A stretch of 64,000 nucleotides of DNA from Isoetes taiwanensis (Eukaryota > Streptophyta > Lycopodiopsida > Isoetales > Isoetaceae): assembly GCA_021234155.1 (NCBI GenBank), contig JAJEKV010000005.1, positions 746,001 through 810,000 of the forward strand. Reading direction: 5' to 3'. The position numbers and the translations under genes are program-made. This document shows positions 12,238-22,080 of the stretch, one piece after another; the first letter of the stretch is position 1, and the number at the start of each line of letters is the position of its first letter. The notes beneath the pieces are model-generated. The model did not search any database. It was not told the origin of the DNA and saw only the letters and a list, made by a program, of their open reading frames with translations.

Positions 12238-13533
12238 ACAATAAAGTTATATTTCAATAGTATAATACAATAATATAGGCACATAAAAAAAATTCATTTT
12301 TTTAGCACACACTATATATCAAGAGGAGGTTCCTTGTGAGGAAGTTCATCATCAGAATCTAGAGGAGGGAGAACCTTAGTAGAGCTATCAGGATTAACTT
12401 CCTCAGTGTCTGAGGCATCCTTCTCTTCGTCAACTTTTTGAATCCTTCCACAGGAACAAGCTCGACGAACTCTGCCGGATCGTTTGTATTCCCGGTGAGT
12501 GGCGGCAAAGGCTCTGAGCTTGAAGCTGCGGGATTACCATCCTTATCCTTAAGGCCAACCTCCTGCTTTTCATCGGGCAAGCTGTGCAGAGAACTTATTC
12601 TGGGTTTTATATATACCACAGAATCCTTATCAAAATCAATTGCAAAGCGATTCGACCCTTTTAAAAGCACAAGCCAATGTGGTTCCTGACCCTGAGAAGG
12701 CATACACGACCCAGTCACCTGGCTGTGAAAACATCTCTAAAAGGGTATTAATGAGCTGTTGAGGCTTCGATAAGGATTGACTATACGACCACGTGTCTTT
12801 GGTCCATTAATTTCTGAATGATTGCCGGAATTGAAACGCGTTACGCAAGTCCATGCCGCCAGATATAATGCAAAATGCTTCTCTGCCCACCAATGCCTTG
12901 TGGTAACCAATGTGCATCGTTCCCAAACATTTACAAGCCTTGCTCCACCGCCATTTCCTCTTACATTCGTCTTCAACCTGCAACCGCAACCAATGAGTTA
13001 TTGTGTGCTATGCGCCGCATCACAAGAAGAAATAACTTACCAAATGGTCGGCTCGTAACCAGCTTTGCGATTAACTCTCTCATTGCGGCTTGCACCATAC
13101 CCGCTGACATTTGAATGAAAAACTACAATCCTCCAAAGAGGTGCAGTATTTATTTTGGCGAAACGTTTCAAGAAAGAATCAAATTCAGCATAAGTAAATG
13201 GAGAATCATCTCCACGGCTATCAGGTAGCTTGAACCCATAAGGAATATCAGCAATACATAAAGAATAATTGCCAGATTTCAATGTATGGTCAAGTTTGAC
13301 ACAATTTCCATGATATATCTGGTATAAACAATTCTGGCCAAACATGTCAAACCTTTCAAATTCTGTTGGTACAAAACTTTGCTCAGCTTCTTCCTTCTTC
13401 TTAAGCTTTGCGCGCTCTTCCTTAGCAAGTCTAACCATGTTAAGAAACCCTGGCGGCATCGGGTCCTTCTTTTTCTAAAACCACAGAATACAGCTTTAGT
13501 ACAAACAAGAAGACGAAAGTTCAAAGCGTTTTC

Positions 13534-13817
13534 CTATGCGCGCATAGCAACATAGTAACGAACTTCTTGTGGTGCTATGCGCGCATAGACATACAACAAG
13601 AAAACAGCCTTGGTAAGAAGAAAAACAAAGGTTCCTCAAGTGTTAGCCTATGCGCGCATAGCACCACAGTAATGGACTTCTCGTAATGCTATGCGCGCAT
13701 AGCCACACAACAAGAAAACAACTTACAGCAAGAAGAAAAAAACAAAAGTTCAAAGTGTGAGCCTATGCGCGCATAGCACCACAGTAACGGACTTCTTGTA
13801 GTGCTATGCGCGCATAG
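13534..13817. repeat. Three ~115-bp repeats, each with two CTATGCGCGCATAG palindromes
   Basis: Exact palindromes start at 13534, 13575, 13648, 13689, 13763 and 13804: pairs 41 bp apart, repeated every 114-115 bp. The spacers within a pair are near-identical (ACxACAGTAAYGxACTTCT). The whole block lies in the intron between the exons ending at 13855 and starting at 13474 of the methylase gene, so the sites are transcribed but should be spliced out. Confidence 0.93.
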
Positions 13818-14323
13818 GCAGACAACAAGATAATAGGGGAACCAGAAATTTTACCCAGTTTGTAAAATTTGAAGCATATTGGTTTATCTTTTCATCCGAC
13901 GACCATGTAGGGTATAATTCTTTAACTTTTTCCCAGGTGTCACAGTTAAGGTGGACCATGAGTTGCTGCTGACAGAGTGCACAATCCTTTTGGCTGCAAA
14001 AGTAAGGAGCGTAAACTACCAGCGAGGACTAGCAAGAACTTACTGTTTGAATTCACCCTGCATTTCTTCCAAGCTAAAGTGGCCATTCACCACCTTCTGC
14101 AGCACCTCACAAACCTTTTCTGTATTTTTTAGCCCTTGCATTTCCCGCCAAACCATGATACCCATGTCCTTCTGTTTAGCAGGTTCAGTTTTTTTTCTTT
14201 TTGGATCCTTCGCCTTCCCTTTAGATTTCAGTGTACCATCAGCAAACATATCAAAAAAAATTTCTTGAAGTTCCTAGACCTGAAAAGGAACAAGAAAGAA
14301 ATAAACGTAAGAAAATAGAATGG

Positions 14324-14337
14324 CTATGCGCGCATGG
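14324..14337. promoter_or_regulatory. variant palindrome CTATGCGCGCATGG
   Basis: One mismatch to the element 1 palindrome; lies in the intron between the ParB-like exon and the next exon. Confidence 0.6.
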
Positions 14338-14368
14338 TCAAAGAACTTGGAGAAGAAAGTTATCTTAC

Positions 14369-15133
14369 ACGTCCATGCGGAAAAGCCAGTTGGAAGTAGT
14401 TGTCGTACTTCACAAGAGATGCTCTGGCATCACTGGAGTTGTACGTTAAGCAGCACTCTGTAGCACACTGCTCTTTAAGAGCCAGATATAGGTTTTGATC
14501 ATCCTTTATATCTTTGTCACCTTTGTGCTCCGTCCTAAAAAGCTCGTATTCCTTGTGCATAAACTTAATTTTATCTATGAAGCTCATGCTCATCCGATAT
14601 TCATTGTCCACGTTGTGGCTCATAGCAAGCAACTTGGCTTCAGAGTCAGTGACACCCACGTAAACAAATGCAAATATCTGAGAGAAGCAGTGTTCTTTAG
14701 TTTCTTTGTAAAGCTGCCTCCTCGCCTTAAAGCTGTGAGTGCCACCCAAAACAAAATATCTGTAGCTTTCATCCTCTTCCTTTACAAAAGAATCCCTTTC
14801 ATTGCATTGGGAAGGGTCAACAATACAAATGTGTGGAGCTGTAGCTGCATTTGGTCTGTCCCTTATATGTTCCTTAGGAGCAGACAAATGACCCGAGTAA
14901 ATTTTTCTTACTTGCAAAGGCCTCTCGCCAGACTCATCCTTTGGGCACAACTTAACACAATCAACCTGCAAGTGCATGATACCAGGCACACGACATCTCA
15001 GCTCAATTTCTTCGAGCTTCCTAGAAGCCATGTCCTTTTCCTTACTGGCAATCGTTGTACCCGGTGCTGGAGGCAAAGTAACCTTAGTGCCTTTTTTTGA
15101 TGCCTTGCTAGTTGGTGGAGCGATCCTCACCAC
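14369..15133 (-). other. ParB-like domain exon of element 1
   Basis: The open part of this exon (about 257 residues) aligns along its length with 47882-48616 of element 2. The conserved block is ValAspxSerGlnCysAsn, then YFVLGGTHSxKAR (equivalent to the GxxRxxA box of ParB/Srx-like folds), then an IxVGVTDxEAK strand-turn and an NxDNxxRxxMSxIDKIxFMHxEY helix pair. ParB-like domains fused to DNA methylases are familiar from phages and bacteria. Assignment here rests on motif layout, not on a database search. A plus-strand open frame over the same bases is a shadow. Confidence 0.6.
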
Positions 15134-15924
15134 CAGGCCTGCCTTTGTAATAATTTCTTTTGGCTTTTTTTTCTTGGCCTCTCCACCACTTCAACCTCAA
15201 ACTCTTCCTCCTCGTGATTCGGATTCGAAGGTTCATCATCCACTGTTGCCAACTCAACGGTTTACGATATTCGGGGAGGATTAGCTTGGCGGGGAGATGG
15301 CATGGCATCCTTTAGCAGCCTTTAACAGAGGTGCGCTTTGAACTTAACAGAGGATCCTTGGTCAAAAGAAGATCTTTTAGTATAGAAAGAAGATCCTGCA
15401 AACAAAACCTATGATGTCATAGACCGAACATGTTGGTAAAGTCTTCTCGTGCAGGAAAATAACACTTACAATTTTACTCTTCATTCTTGCCTGAATGTAG
15501 CCTTGCATATCTTCCGGAGAAGACAAACTCAGCTTAAAAAATGAACTATCAACAGAATAAATATGTTGACTGCCCTTGGTGGTGGTCGTGCACTTGATGT
15601 GGTACATACCAAACAGCTCAACATCTACAAGCCTGCCACATCTTCTGAAGCTTTCTAGATCCTGTGTTTGCTTGCCGGTCTCAGAACAAATGTATAAATA
15701 TAAAAAATGCGCAGTTGCTGGTTCACCGGTGCCCCTGACAAGCAACCACTGCTGATCCTTACAAAAATAGGAGCCATCATCGGCCTCCTCAAAATGCTGC
15801 TGACTTGCAGCCGAAACATCCTGACTTGGATCCTTTGGCGTTCTCCTCTTCTTGGCGACCTTTTGGGAGGATGCACCTGCATCATCTCGGCTACCCCGTC
15901 CAAGGTTTCTCTTCAGCAATGTAA

Positions 15925-16010
15925 AGTGGTGGGGGCAGGACCCATCTGGGTGTGTTGTAAAGTGTCACATGTCCGATAGGACGCTGCCTTGTGGTGTGAC
16001 GTTAAAATCT

Positions 16011-16040
<30 letters not shown>
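15925..16040 (+). repeat. LINE-like 3' tail with (TTC)n, inside element 1
   Basis: GACGTTAAAATCTCTTCTTC followed by more TTC units resembles the ends of LINE copies elsewhere in the window (GGACGTTAAAA plus a microsatellite). It lies in methylase intron 1 next to its acceptor and is probably a truncated insertion. Confidence 0.45.
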
Positions 16041-16041
<1 letters not shown>

Positions 16042-16082
16042 GTGAAATATAAAGAACAGTAAAGAATTAAGACATCATTTGC

Positions 16083-16490
16083 CTATGCGCGCATAGGCAG
16101 AGCTTAGAAAAAAAGCTTTGTGTCTATGCGCGCATAGGCAAAACTTAATATGAAAAAAGCTTTGTGTCTATCTTGGCGCCAAAGGCGAGCTTCTGAAAAA
16201 GCTTTGTGTCTATGCGGCCGCCATAGGCGAGCTTCTGAAAAAAAGCTTTGTGTCTATCGCGCGCGATAGGCGGAGCTTCTGAAAAAAGCTTTGTGTCTAT
16301 CTTGGATAGGCGAGAGCTTACTTAAAAAGCTTTGTGTCTATCTTGGCGATAGGCAAAAGCTTATGAAAAAAGCTTTGTGTCCATGCGCGCATAGGCAAAG
16401 CTTATGAAAAAAGCTTTGTGTCCATGCGCGCATAGGCAAAGCTTATGAAAAAAGCTTTGTGTCTATGCGCGCATAGGCAAAGCTTATGAA
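16083..16490. repeat. Tandem palindrome array in methylase intron 1 (element 1)
   Basis: About ten units of roughly 41-46 bp with the frame AAGCTTTGTGT-palindrome-GGCAAAGCTT, so an AAGCTTT/AAAGCTT pair encloses each palindrome and forms a larger imperfect palindrome. Exact 14-mers start at 16083, 16124 and 16463. CCATGCGCGCATAG starts at 16381 and 16422. The five middle units have altered cores (for example TATCTTGGCGATAGG and TATCGCGCGCGATAGG) while the flanks stay constant. The array lies in intron 1 (15909-16655) of the minus-strand gene and upstream of the divergent transposase gene. Confidence 0.93.
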
Positions 16491-17038
16491 AAAGACTCAA
16501 ACCAAACAAAACATACCTAGAACTGAGGAAGAAGGCCAGAAATACTTAAGAAATTGACATTTTTAATCGTTTTGGAGGCAGCCAAAACAAGCAAATAATG
16601 CACAAAAAAAAATTAAAAGTGAGCTAATTAAGTAGCAGCTAAGATCTTGACGTACCTTCCACCTGCCATTTGCCGCATGTCTATGCAGCTTCTTATAGAA
16701 TTCGATAGGTAAAAAAAGTGAAGTGTGAAGGCGGAGGTCGAGCGCCCAGGAGCTTCGGTCTGCAGATCTGAATGTGCCCCTTCTTTCCTATTTATTGTCT
16801 ATGTTACTACTTGGATATTCTCTATGACATTATACATGAAGAGTGTAGCTTTCATTTCATGCAGTCCTTTATGGAGTGTCAAGCCCACACAAAGTCTCTT
16901 CGTCTTCCCCGCTCTTCCTTTACACTTTTGTATCTTATCTTGTCTTCCTTCGCTTGAGCTATAGAAATTATTAGTACGTCTTACCTGTGCTCAAGTAGGT
17001 AACAGGCTTATCTCTCACAGTAATTTTTGATATCTTGT

Positions 17039-17093
17039 CTATGCGCGCATGGGCAACGAGAGTTCATCTTACACTCGGGCTATGCGCGCATAG
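17039..17093. promoter_or_regulatory. Two palindromes upstream of the element 1 transposase start
   Basis: CTATGCGCGCATGG at 17039 and the exact CTATGCGCGCATAG at 17080, 41 bp apart. This is the same pair spacing as in the methylase intron repeats. They lie about 115-170 bp before the probable transposase ATG at 17207. Confidence 0.8.
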
Positions 17094-18102
17094 GCAAGCT
17101 ACTATTATTTCTATTTTAATTAGTTAGTGTACTTCCTTACTTAGTACATGCATAGTAGGTGTGGTGCATGTTTGTTTTCGAAGTCTGGTATTTGTCCATT
17201 TGCAGCATGGACGGCAGCCACTCAAGAAAAAGTTTTCTATCACCGCCTGCGAATCTTACATTATTGCCTCGAGGCGGGTTCAGCACACCCAGACAAAGCA
17301 GTGAAGACGAAGATTTACGTGATAGTCCATCTGGAAGCTTTGTTTCTCCGTCACCAATACAGTTAATCGTGGTCTTCCCTCCTTTCAAACTCCTTCACCA
17401 ACACACGTTCTCTGGCGTTTCTTACGTGTTTAGAACACCATCTCCCTCACTCCGACAAGACGTTTCCTCGGCCTCACCTACTCACACGACCCACTCAATT
17501 TTTGAAACTCCTTCACCTCTACAGGAATTGCACCGTTCCTTGCAAAACATAATTGATTCTGTAGAGAGACTCTTCAGCGTAAAAAAGGCCCCTCGTTAAC
17601 CCAAAGGGTCGCTGAGGATGACCTACAAATGTTAAGGAGGAAATCTAGAACATTGTTTCCATGTTCCTCGGTTGAGAGCGAGAAGGTTAACGACACAACT
17701 ATTGAAGACGAGCCTGTTTGTACTCCAGAAAGACCTATCATAGGCTCCAGCCAGAACAGAAGCCCCGCAGAGCTTTGGGTACAAAATTGCTAGTGGGGTA
17801 CAATTTTTGGCGAAGCACATATTAAGCACGTAAATAAATGGACACTATGAGAAGACCTGGACCATTAGGACCGTCAAAATCAATCAACGGCTAAAATTTC
17901 TTGATATGAGCCCGATGCTTCGTAACAGCAGCGGCACTCCATTTGTGGCATTTGATCTACTTCACCAAATACAGCAAGCTATGGCTCATTGGAATCGGCA
18001 TCCAAAACTAAGGATCCTTATGAAATTGCAGCTTCTATCTGTGCATATTTAAAGCACAATCATGAAAAATTCGATCAAGGTTGCCATAGAGTAGAAACCA
18101 AT

Positions 18103-18560
18103 ATCTCATAAAGTACTTGACGAAATTGATTGCCGTCAGTTCCTATGGATTCGTAGTACAAAAACGTTCTAGGACACCAAGTTTCAGGTAAATCCATTGA
18201 GTATTTTCACTGCAAGAGGCCAAAAAACGATTTCTGATATTTTACCGTAAAAGCCTAATATCTTACAAACTACAATACAGAATTTGATGCCGTCTGTTCC
18301 ATTGGATTCGTGATGCAAAAACGTCTTTGGAGGTCAAGTTTCAGATCATTCCATAGAGGATTGATAGTGAAAAAAACTAAAAAACGATTTCTGGTATCTA
18401 TAAGGGAAAAGCTTATATCTCACAAATGGCTTCATAAAATCTAATGTCGTCTCTTCCATTAGATTGGAGCTGCAAAAACGTATTAGGAGATCAAATTTGA
18501 GTCACTTTCGTGAAGAATTATTGTGAATCAACCAAAAAATATTTCATCAGGTGCTTGCAC
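18103..18560 (+). repeat. Three diverged 157-bp tandem repeats
   Basis: The landmark GCCGTCWGTTCC / GTCGTCTCTTCC recurs at about 18132, 18289 and 18446, exactly 157 bp apart. Each is followed by CAAAAACGT and then an AAAAAACGATTTCTG-like stretch. The block lies between the N-terminal exon and the main body of the transposase, probably in an intron. Element 2 has no counterpart that I noticed. Confidence 0.8.
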
Positions 18561-19453
18561 CGCACGTTAAATGCTTATTATGTGCTGAAAAATCGCTGCG
18601 TTTAAGCACTTTAAGCGACGTCCGGACGGTGATTTCTGCTACCCAGTATCAATTTTATGCCCCTTTCGACGCAGAGAAATCCATACAGCAGTGCAAAGAG
18701 ATTTAAGAGGGACCCTACAGTAAGGGCATTTAGGACAGTATTGCGAAATCGGTTGATGGGACTAACTTACATGAGGCAGCTAAGGCGTCTGGCTTGTTGT
18801 CAAAAGAAGTGTATAATGAACTTCCCTTTTTCGTCCTTAAGGCAAACAAGACAATCCTTCTTGTCTATGTCTAAAGGTGACCAGGAATCCTACCTAGCAT
18901 ATCACGTGAGGCCTGAACGAGGCGACAGTTTTTCATACTACGTGTTGAATGTAACTGTTTGCCAGCTGGCTTTCAAAAGAATACATGCCATTGGAAGTCG
19001 TCGCATGTCAAGGGTACAAAAATGGTTAGACAGAAATCCATGCATTGACGACTACTGTCACCCAAAGAAAGTAGTTGGTGTGCACTGCTTGGAAGCAAAA
19101 GCATGGTTGGTGGGCTTCTTTGACTCAAACTGTGAGCGACTACCCAACAGTCCTGTTCATCATCTTACGGACAGCATTACCAAGAAAGAAGTCTACATCA
19201 TGTACAGAGATCTCTTCCAGTCTTCAAGTCAGTCGTTCATATCCTACTCTTACTTCTTAAGATTGTGGAAGCAAGAATTCAATCTTGTTAGGATCCCAAA
19301 AAGGCACCGGTTCTCAGTATGTTCTACATGTTCTGTATTGAAGGAGAAAAGGTCCATGGCAAAGAATCTTCCCGAGAAAAGTACGTTCTTTGATTCAAAG
19401 TACTGTTCCCATGTCTATGCTTCGTACATGGGTTAACTAGATTTGTCTTTTTG

Positions 19454-19752
19454 TCTATCTTGCCGCATAGCAAGGGATCGGTCTATCGCGCCGCATAGCG
19501 TGCTTCCTATTTTCTCGTCGCTTGTCTATCGCGGCGCATAGCATGCTTCCTATTTTCTGGGCCGGTTGTCTATGCGCCGCATAGCATGCTTCCTATTTTC
19601 GGTCGCTTGTCTATGCGCCGCATAGCATGCTTCCTATTTTCTGGGCGCTTGTCTATCGCGGCGCCAGCATGCTTCCTATTTTTACGGTCGCTTGTCTGTA
19701 ATGCGCATGGCGCGCTTCGTTTTCTCCGTCGCTTGTCTATGCGCCGCATAGC
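19454..19752. repeat. Second tandem palindrome array, in the element 1 transposase gene
   Basis: About eight units of 40-47 bp with constant spacers (GCATGCTTCCTATTTTC, GTCGCTTGT) and a palindrome core. Here the core is the 15-mer CTATGCGCCGCATAG (exact at 19570, 19611 and 19737), an odd-length version of the 14-mer used elsewhere. Other units have disturbed cores (TATCGCGGCGCATAG, TATCTTGCCGCATAG). The array separates two coding blocks of the transposase and is probably an intron. Confidence 0.9.
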
Positions 19753-21509
19753 GAAAACTAAATACGTGCCATTGTGTCATGCGGCGCAAGATAGCAAAGC
19801 AAGTGGCTGTGATATTGACAAATGTCTTTGGTTGCGGATCAAATAACTCAACAATTCTGAGGAACAACGGAGAGGCTCAAGCCACGGAAAGAAGAAAGAA
19901 GCTTGCAAAGCACGAGAAAAAAGCTTTGGAGAGGCCTCTTGAATACATGTCTATGGTAGTAGATGGCATGGATCAAAAGAAGATGTCCCTTCCTCATTTT
20001 ATAAATGTTCCTAAGGATTTAGATGAAGTCGACTTCTTGAAGTTGCATCTAGTTGGTGCTTTAGTTTTTCGTGGTTAAGTCTGCGGAGTATTTTGGCGTA
20101 CCCAAATATACCACGATGATCCTAATCTCACGGTCACAATCTTGAACAAGATTGGCAACAGAGAAGTTGCCTTGATTGTTCTACATCTGACTAGACAATA
20201 CAAGCGGGGGAAAATAAAAACCAAGTTCTATTTGCCCTCTTGTGCAATCTTTGGTCCGATTAGGTATCTTCCAAAAGGTCAAGGTTGGCTTCTTACTTGT
20301 TGGCCACACGCATGATCAAATAGACCAAATGTTGGTCGATTTTTACGTAAGGTTGCGCAGGAAAAAAAAATTTTTTATCTCGTACTCTTTGTCTTGGTGA
20401 TCGAGAAAGCCTACAATCCAACACCGGTTGTCGGGCGTGCTTAGCGAGACTTGTGATTTTCGTGAATTTGTTTTCCAACGACGACCGACGACACGAGTCC
20501 CGCTATTCACAAGTTGAATAATTTGACCTTTCAAATCATGTGAAGTTCTTTCTCAGAGAAGGTAATGCCATTCTTCAAGGAAAGTACTTTGTAACTTCTG
20601 CATCCTGGCTTCCAGAGGCAGGGTTACAATTCTTGAGACATGTTCCTTTAGCCATTCAGCAGCCACTGAAGAGTGCCATAGACAACACTGAGAAGAACAA
20701 AGACAAGAATCCTCTTGTCTCACTATCCAGCATGGAGAAAAGCATAAGCTCGTGTTTTAAGTACTTTAATGAGGAAGAAAAGAGCTGGTGGAAAATTTTC
20801 TTTAAAACCATGAAACACGTGACCATGTCCTTAAACAGCATCACTTTGGAGATTCCTTTTCGTTGGCCTAGTAGCCAAACCTCTCCTCCTGCTGAGGATG
20901 CCCAAGGAATTGCGAAAGAATCACGTTAGCAATCATTTATCAACAAGGAGCACATTGATCGTGCAATGTACACGGATCTCGACGTGCACTTAAGAAAAAG
21001 GAAGGTCAAACTCCAGAGAAACTTGCAGATCTGCAGAAAGGAATGCTAGTGGCTGTACCTTCAACTGACGATGACGAAGAACGTCCTTTTTGGATTGCAA
21101 GAGTTAAAGACATTGCTTATAAAGACAACCTACCCTCAGTGATAAAAGTTCACTGGTATGCCACTAAGGATACAGATCCATTTGTTGGTCGGTATGATCC
21201 TGTGATAATTCCTTTTAAGAAAGGACGGAAAACAGTGAATAAGAATCACTTAGACAATCTGGACCTGGCTGAAACTCAAGTCTTGGCTTACGATTTTACT
21301 TTAAAAGTTGACAACAGACTTCGCAGAACAACAGTAAACTTGTTGAAGTCTTTCTGCAAGGATAGCGAGGACGAAGCTGAACAAGACGAGGATAGCGTTC
21401 GGGCTGTTAGCTCTTCCACCACTTCAAGCGATACTGAGGAGAGTGTCAATGAGGAGAGTGATCACCAGTCTGAAGGCATTGATGAGTATGACGACATTCC
21501 AATACCTGC

Positions 21510-21550
21510 TCTTCCGTGGACGTTAAAATGATTATCTTATCTTATCTTAA
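21510..21550 (+). repeat. Possible LINE-like tail at the transposase stop
   Basis: CCGTGGACGTTAAAATGATT followed by ATCTT repeats resembles the LINE ends near 35890. If it is an insertion it supplies the last residues (PWTLK) and the stop codon of the transposase frame. Confidence 0.35.
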
Positions 21551-21640
21551 AGGGCGTAAGCTACTCGTGTAATTTGAATATTTGTACAGCTGTACATGAC
21601 TAGTTTGTACAATGTAAGTCTTTCAAACTTAGGATCCCTG

Positions 21641-21717
21641 CTATGCGCGCATAGCATTTTGCAATTTTTGTATCTTTTGTAGCAAACTATTTTTGTGCCT
21701 TGCCTATACGCGCATAG
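21641..21717. promoter_or_regulatory. Two palindromes downstream of the element 1 transposase
   Basis: Exact CTATGCGCGCATAG at 21641 and the one-mismatch CTATACGCGCATAG at 21704, about 110-170 bp after the stop codon. Confidence 0.75.
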
Positions 21718-22040
21718 CATGTGTGCTGCTCCTTCAGCAATAAAAAATGTATACGGCTCCATTTTATGGTTTCTGTCTTTAAAATTTGTCAAGAATTTGC
21801 TCGTTGTTTCATTTTGCGACTTTCTGAATGTGTAACTAAAACAATGAAATTAAATTATTATTTTTATACCTAAAATGGGGATGTCAAATTAATAAGACGC
21901 CAATTTTTTGGTAATTTTGACCCCTAAAATGGCTACCGAATTCGTAAATTTAGGGTCATTTTTTTAATTGACCCCCCAAAAGTGGCTGAATTTAAGGGTA
22001 TCTTAGGGAATCTTTGAAAGATGCTTTTTATTAGTGCAAA

Positions 22041-22076
22041 CGCAAGTCATTAGTGCATTTGCACCGTCACCTTGTT
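22041..22076 (-). repeat. right terminal inverted repeat of element 1
   Basis: Reverse complement begins AACAAGGTGACGGTGCAAA then TGCACTAATGACTTG. Followed by the target duplication ATAG at 22077-22080. Just inside, 22002-22022 holds TTAGGGAATCTTTGAAAGAT, a motif also present just inside the right end of element 2. Confidence 0.92.
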
Positions 22077-22080
22077 ATAG

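Larger units (their letters stand above)
12330..16678 (-). pseudogene. Element 1 ParB-like / DNA methyltransferase fusion gene, decayed
   Basis: Seven minus-strand exons can be proposed: 16656-16678 (ATG at 16676-16678, short MRQMAGGR start), 15470-15908, 14369-15395, 14044-14279, 13855-13993, 13041-13474 and about 12330-12977. All but the last have GT donors, and the acceptors end in AG. Exon 2 encodes a domain I do not recognise. Exon 3 holds a ParB-like domain: ICIVDPSQCN, YFVLGGTHSFKAR, VYVGVTDSEAKLLAMSHNVDN, MSFIDKIKFMHKEY. Exon 6 has the methylase motif IV as DIPYGF (near 13235-13250). Exon 7 carries FSGSGTT (12680-12700), but frame changes near 12660 and 12770-12850 and a Y in place of the usual D before motif I point to decay. 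A stop also breaks the start of exon 3 (near 15320). Order IV before I means a beta-class N6-adenine or N4-cytosine enzyme. Every segment has a homologue in element 2. Confidence 0.8.
17207..21531 (+). pseudogene. Element 1 transposase (DDE / DUF7869-like), decayed
   Basis: N-terminal Ser/Pro-rich exon from ATG 17207. A large segment at 18657-19436 has a Cys-rich start (ACCQKKC) and RHRFSVCSTCSVLKEKR. A catalytic region starts near 19800: VVDGMDQKKMSLPHFINVP, then in shifting frames LDNT...ENKN (about 20190-20215) and GHTHDQIDQM (about 20300-20330). The C-terminal part is 20540-20929 and 21043-21531 (GMLVAVPSTDDDEERPFWIARV ... VHWYATKDTD, ending in an acidic Ser-rich tail). The DGMDQKK ... 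DN..ENKN ... GHTHxxID layout is that of DUF7869-type RNase-H-like transposases. Stops and frameshifts at 20080-20540 suggest this copy is dead. All parts have homologues at 50298-53369. Confidence 0.75.
11998..22076. mobile_element. Element 1: 10.1-kb DNA transposon with ParB-methylase and transposase genes
   Basis: The ends are inverted repeats. The left end starts AACAAGGTGACGGTGCAAA at 11998; the right end, read as reverse complement from 22076, starts with the same 19 bases. The following ~15 bases (YGCACTAATGACYTG) match apart from two C/T differences. A 4-bp target duplication ATAG flanks it (11994-11997 and 22077-22080). Inside are a minus-strand methyltransferase gene (12330-16678) and a divergent plus-strand transposase gene (about 17207-21531). 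There are at least 12 exact copies of CTATGCGCGCATAG plus variants, all within the element. Both genes carry frameshifts, so this copy is probably not autonomous. It shares ends, gene order and a subterminal motif with element 2 at 45315-53841. Confidence 0.9.

Noticed and set aside
14495-15100. 201-residue plus-strand open frame
   Set aside because: It is the antisense shadow of the ParB-like exon, which has a homologue in element 2; the plus frame has none.
12330-16678. Bacterial or phage contamination as source of the ParB-methylase genes
   Set aside because: The genes have multiple GT-AG introns at matching positions in two copies, lie within transposon ends with target duplications, and are embedded in plant DNA.
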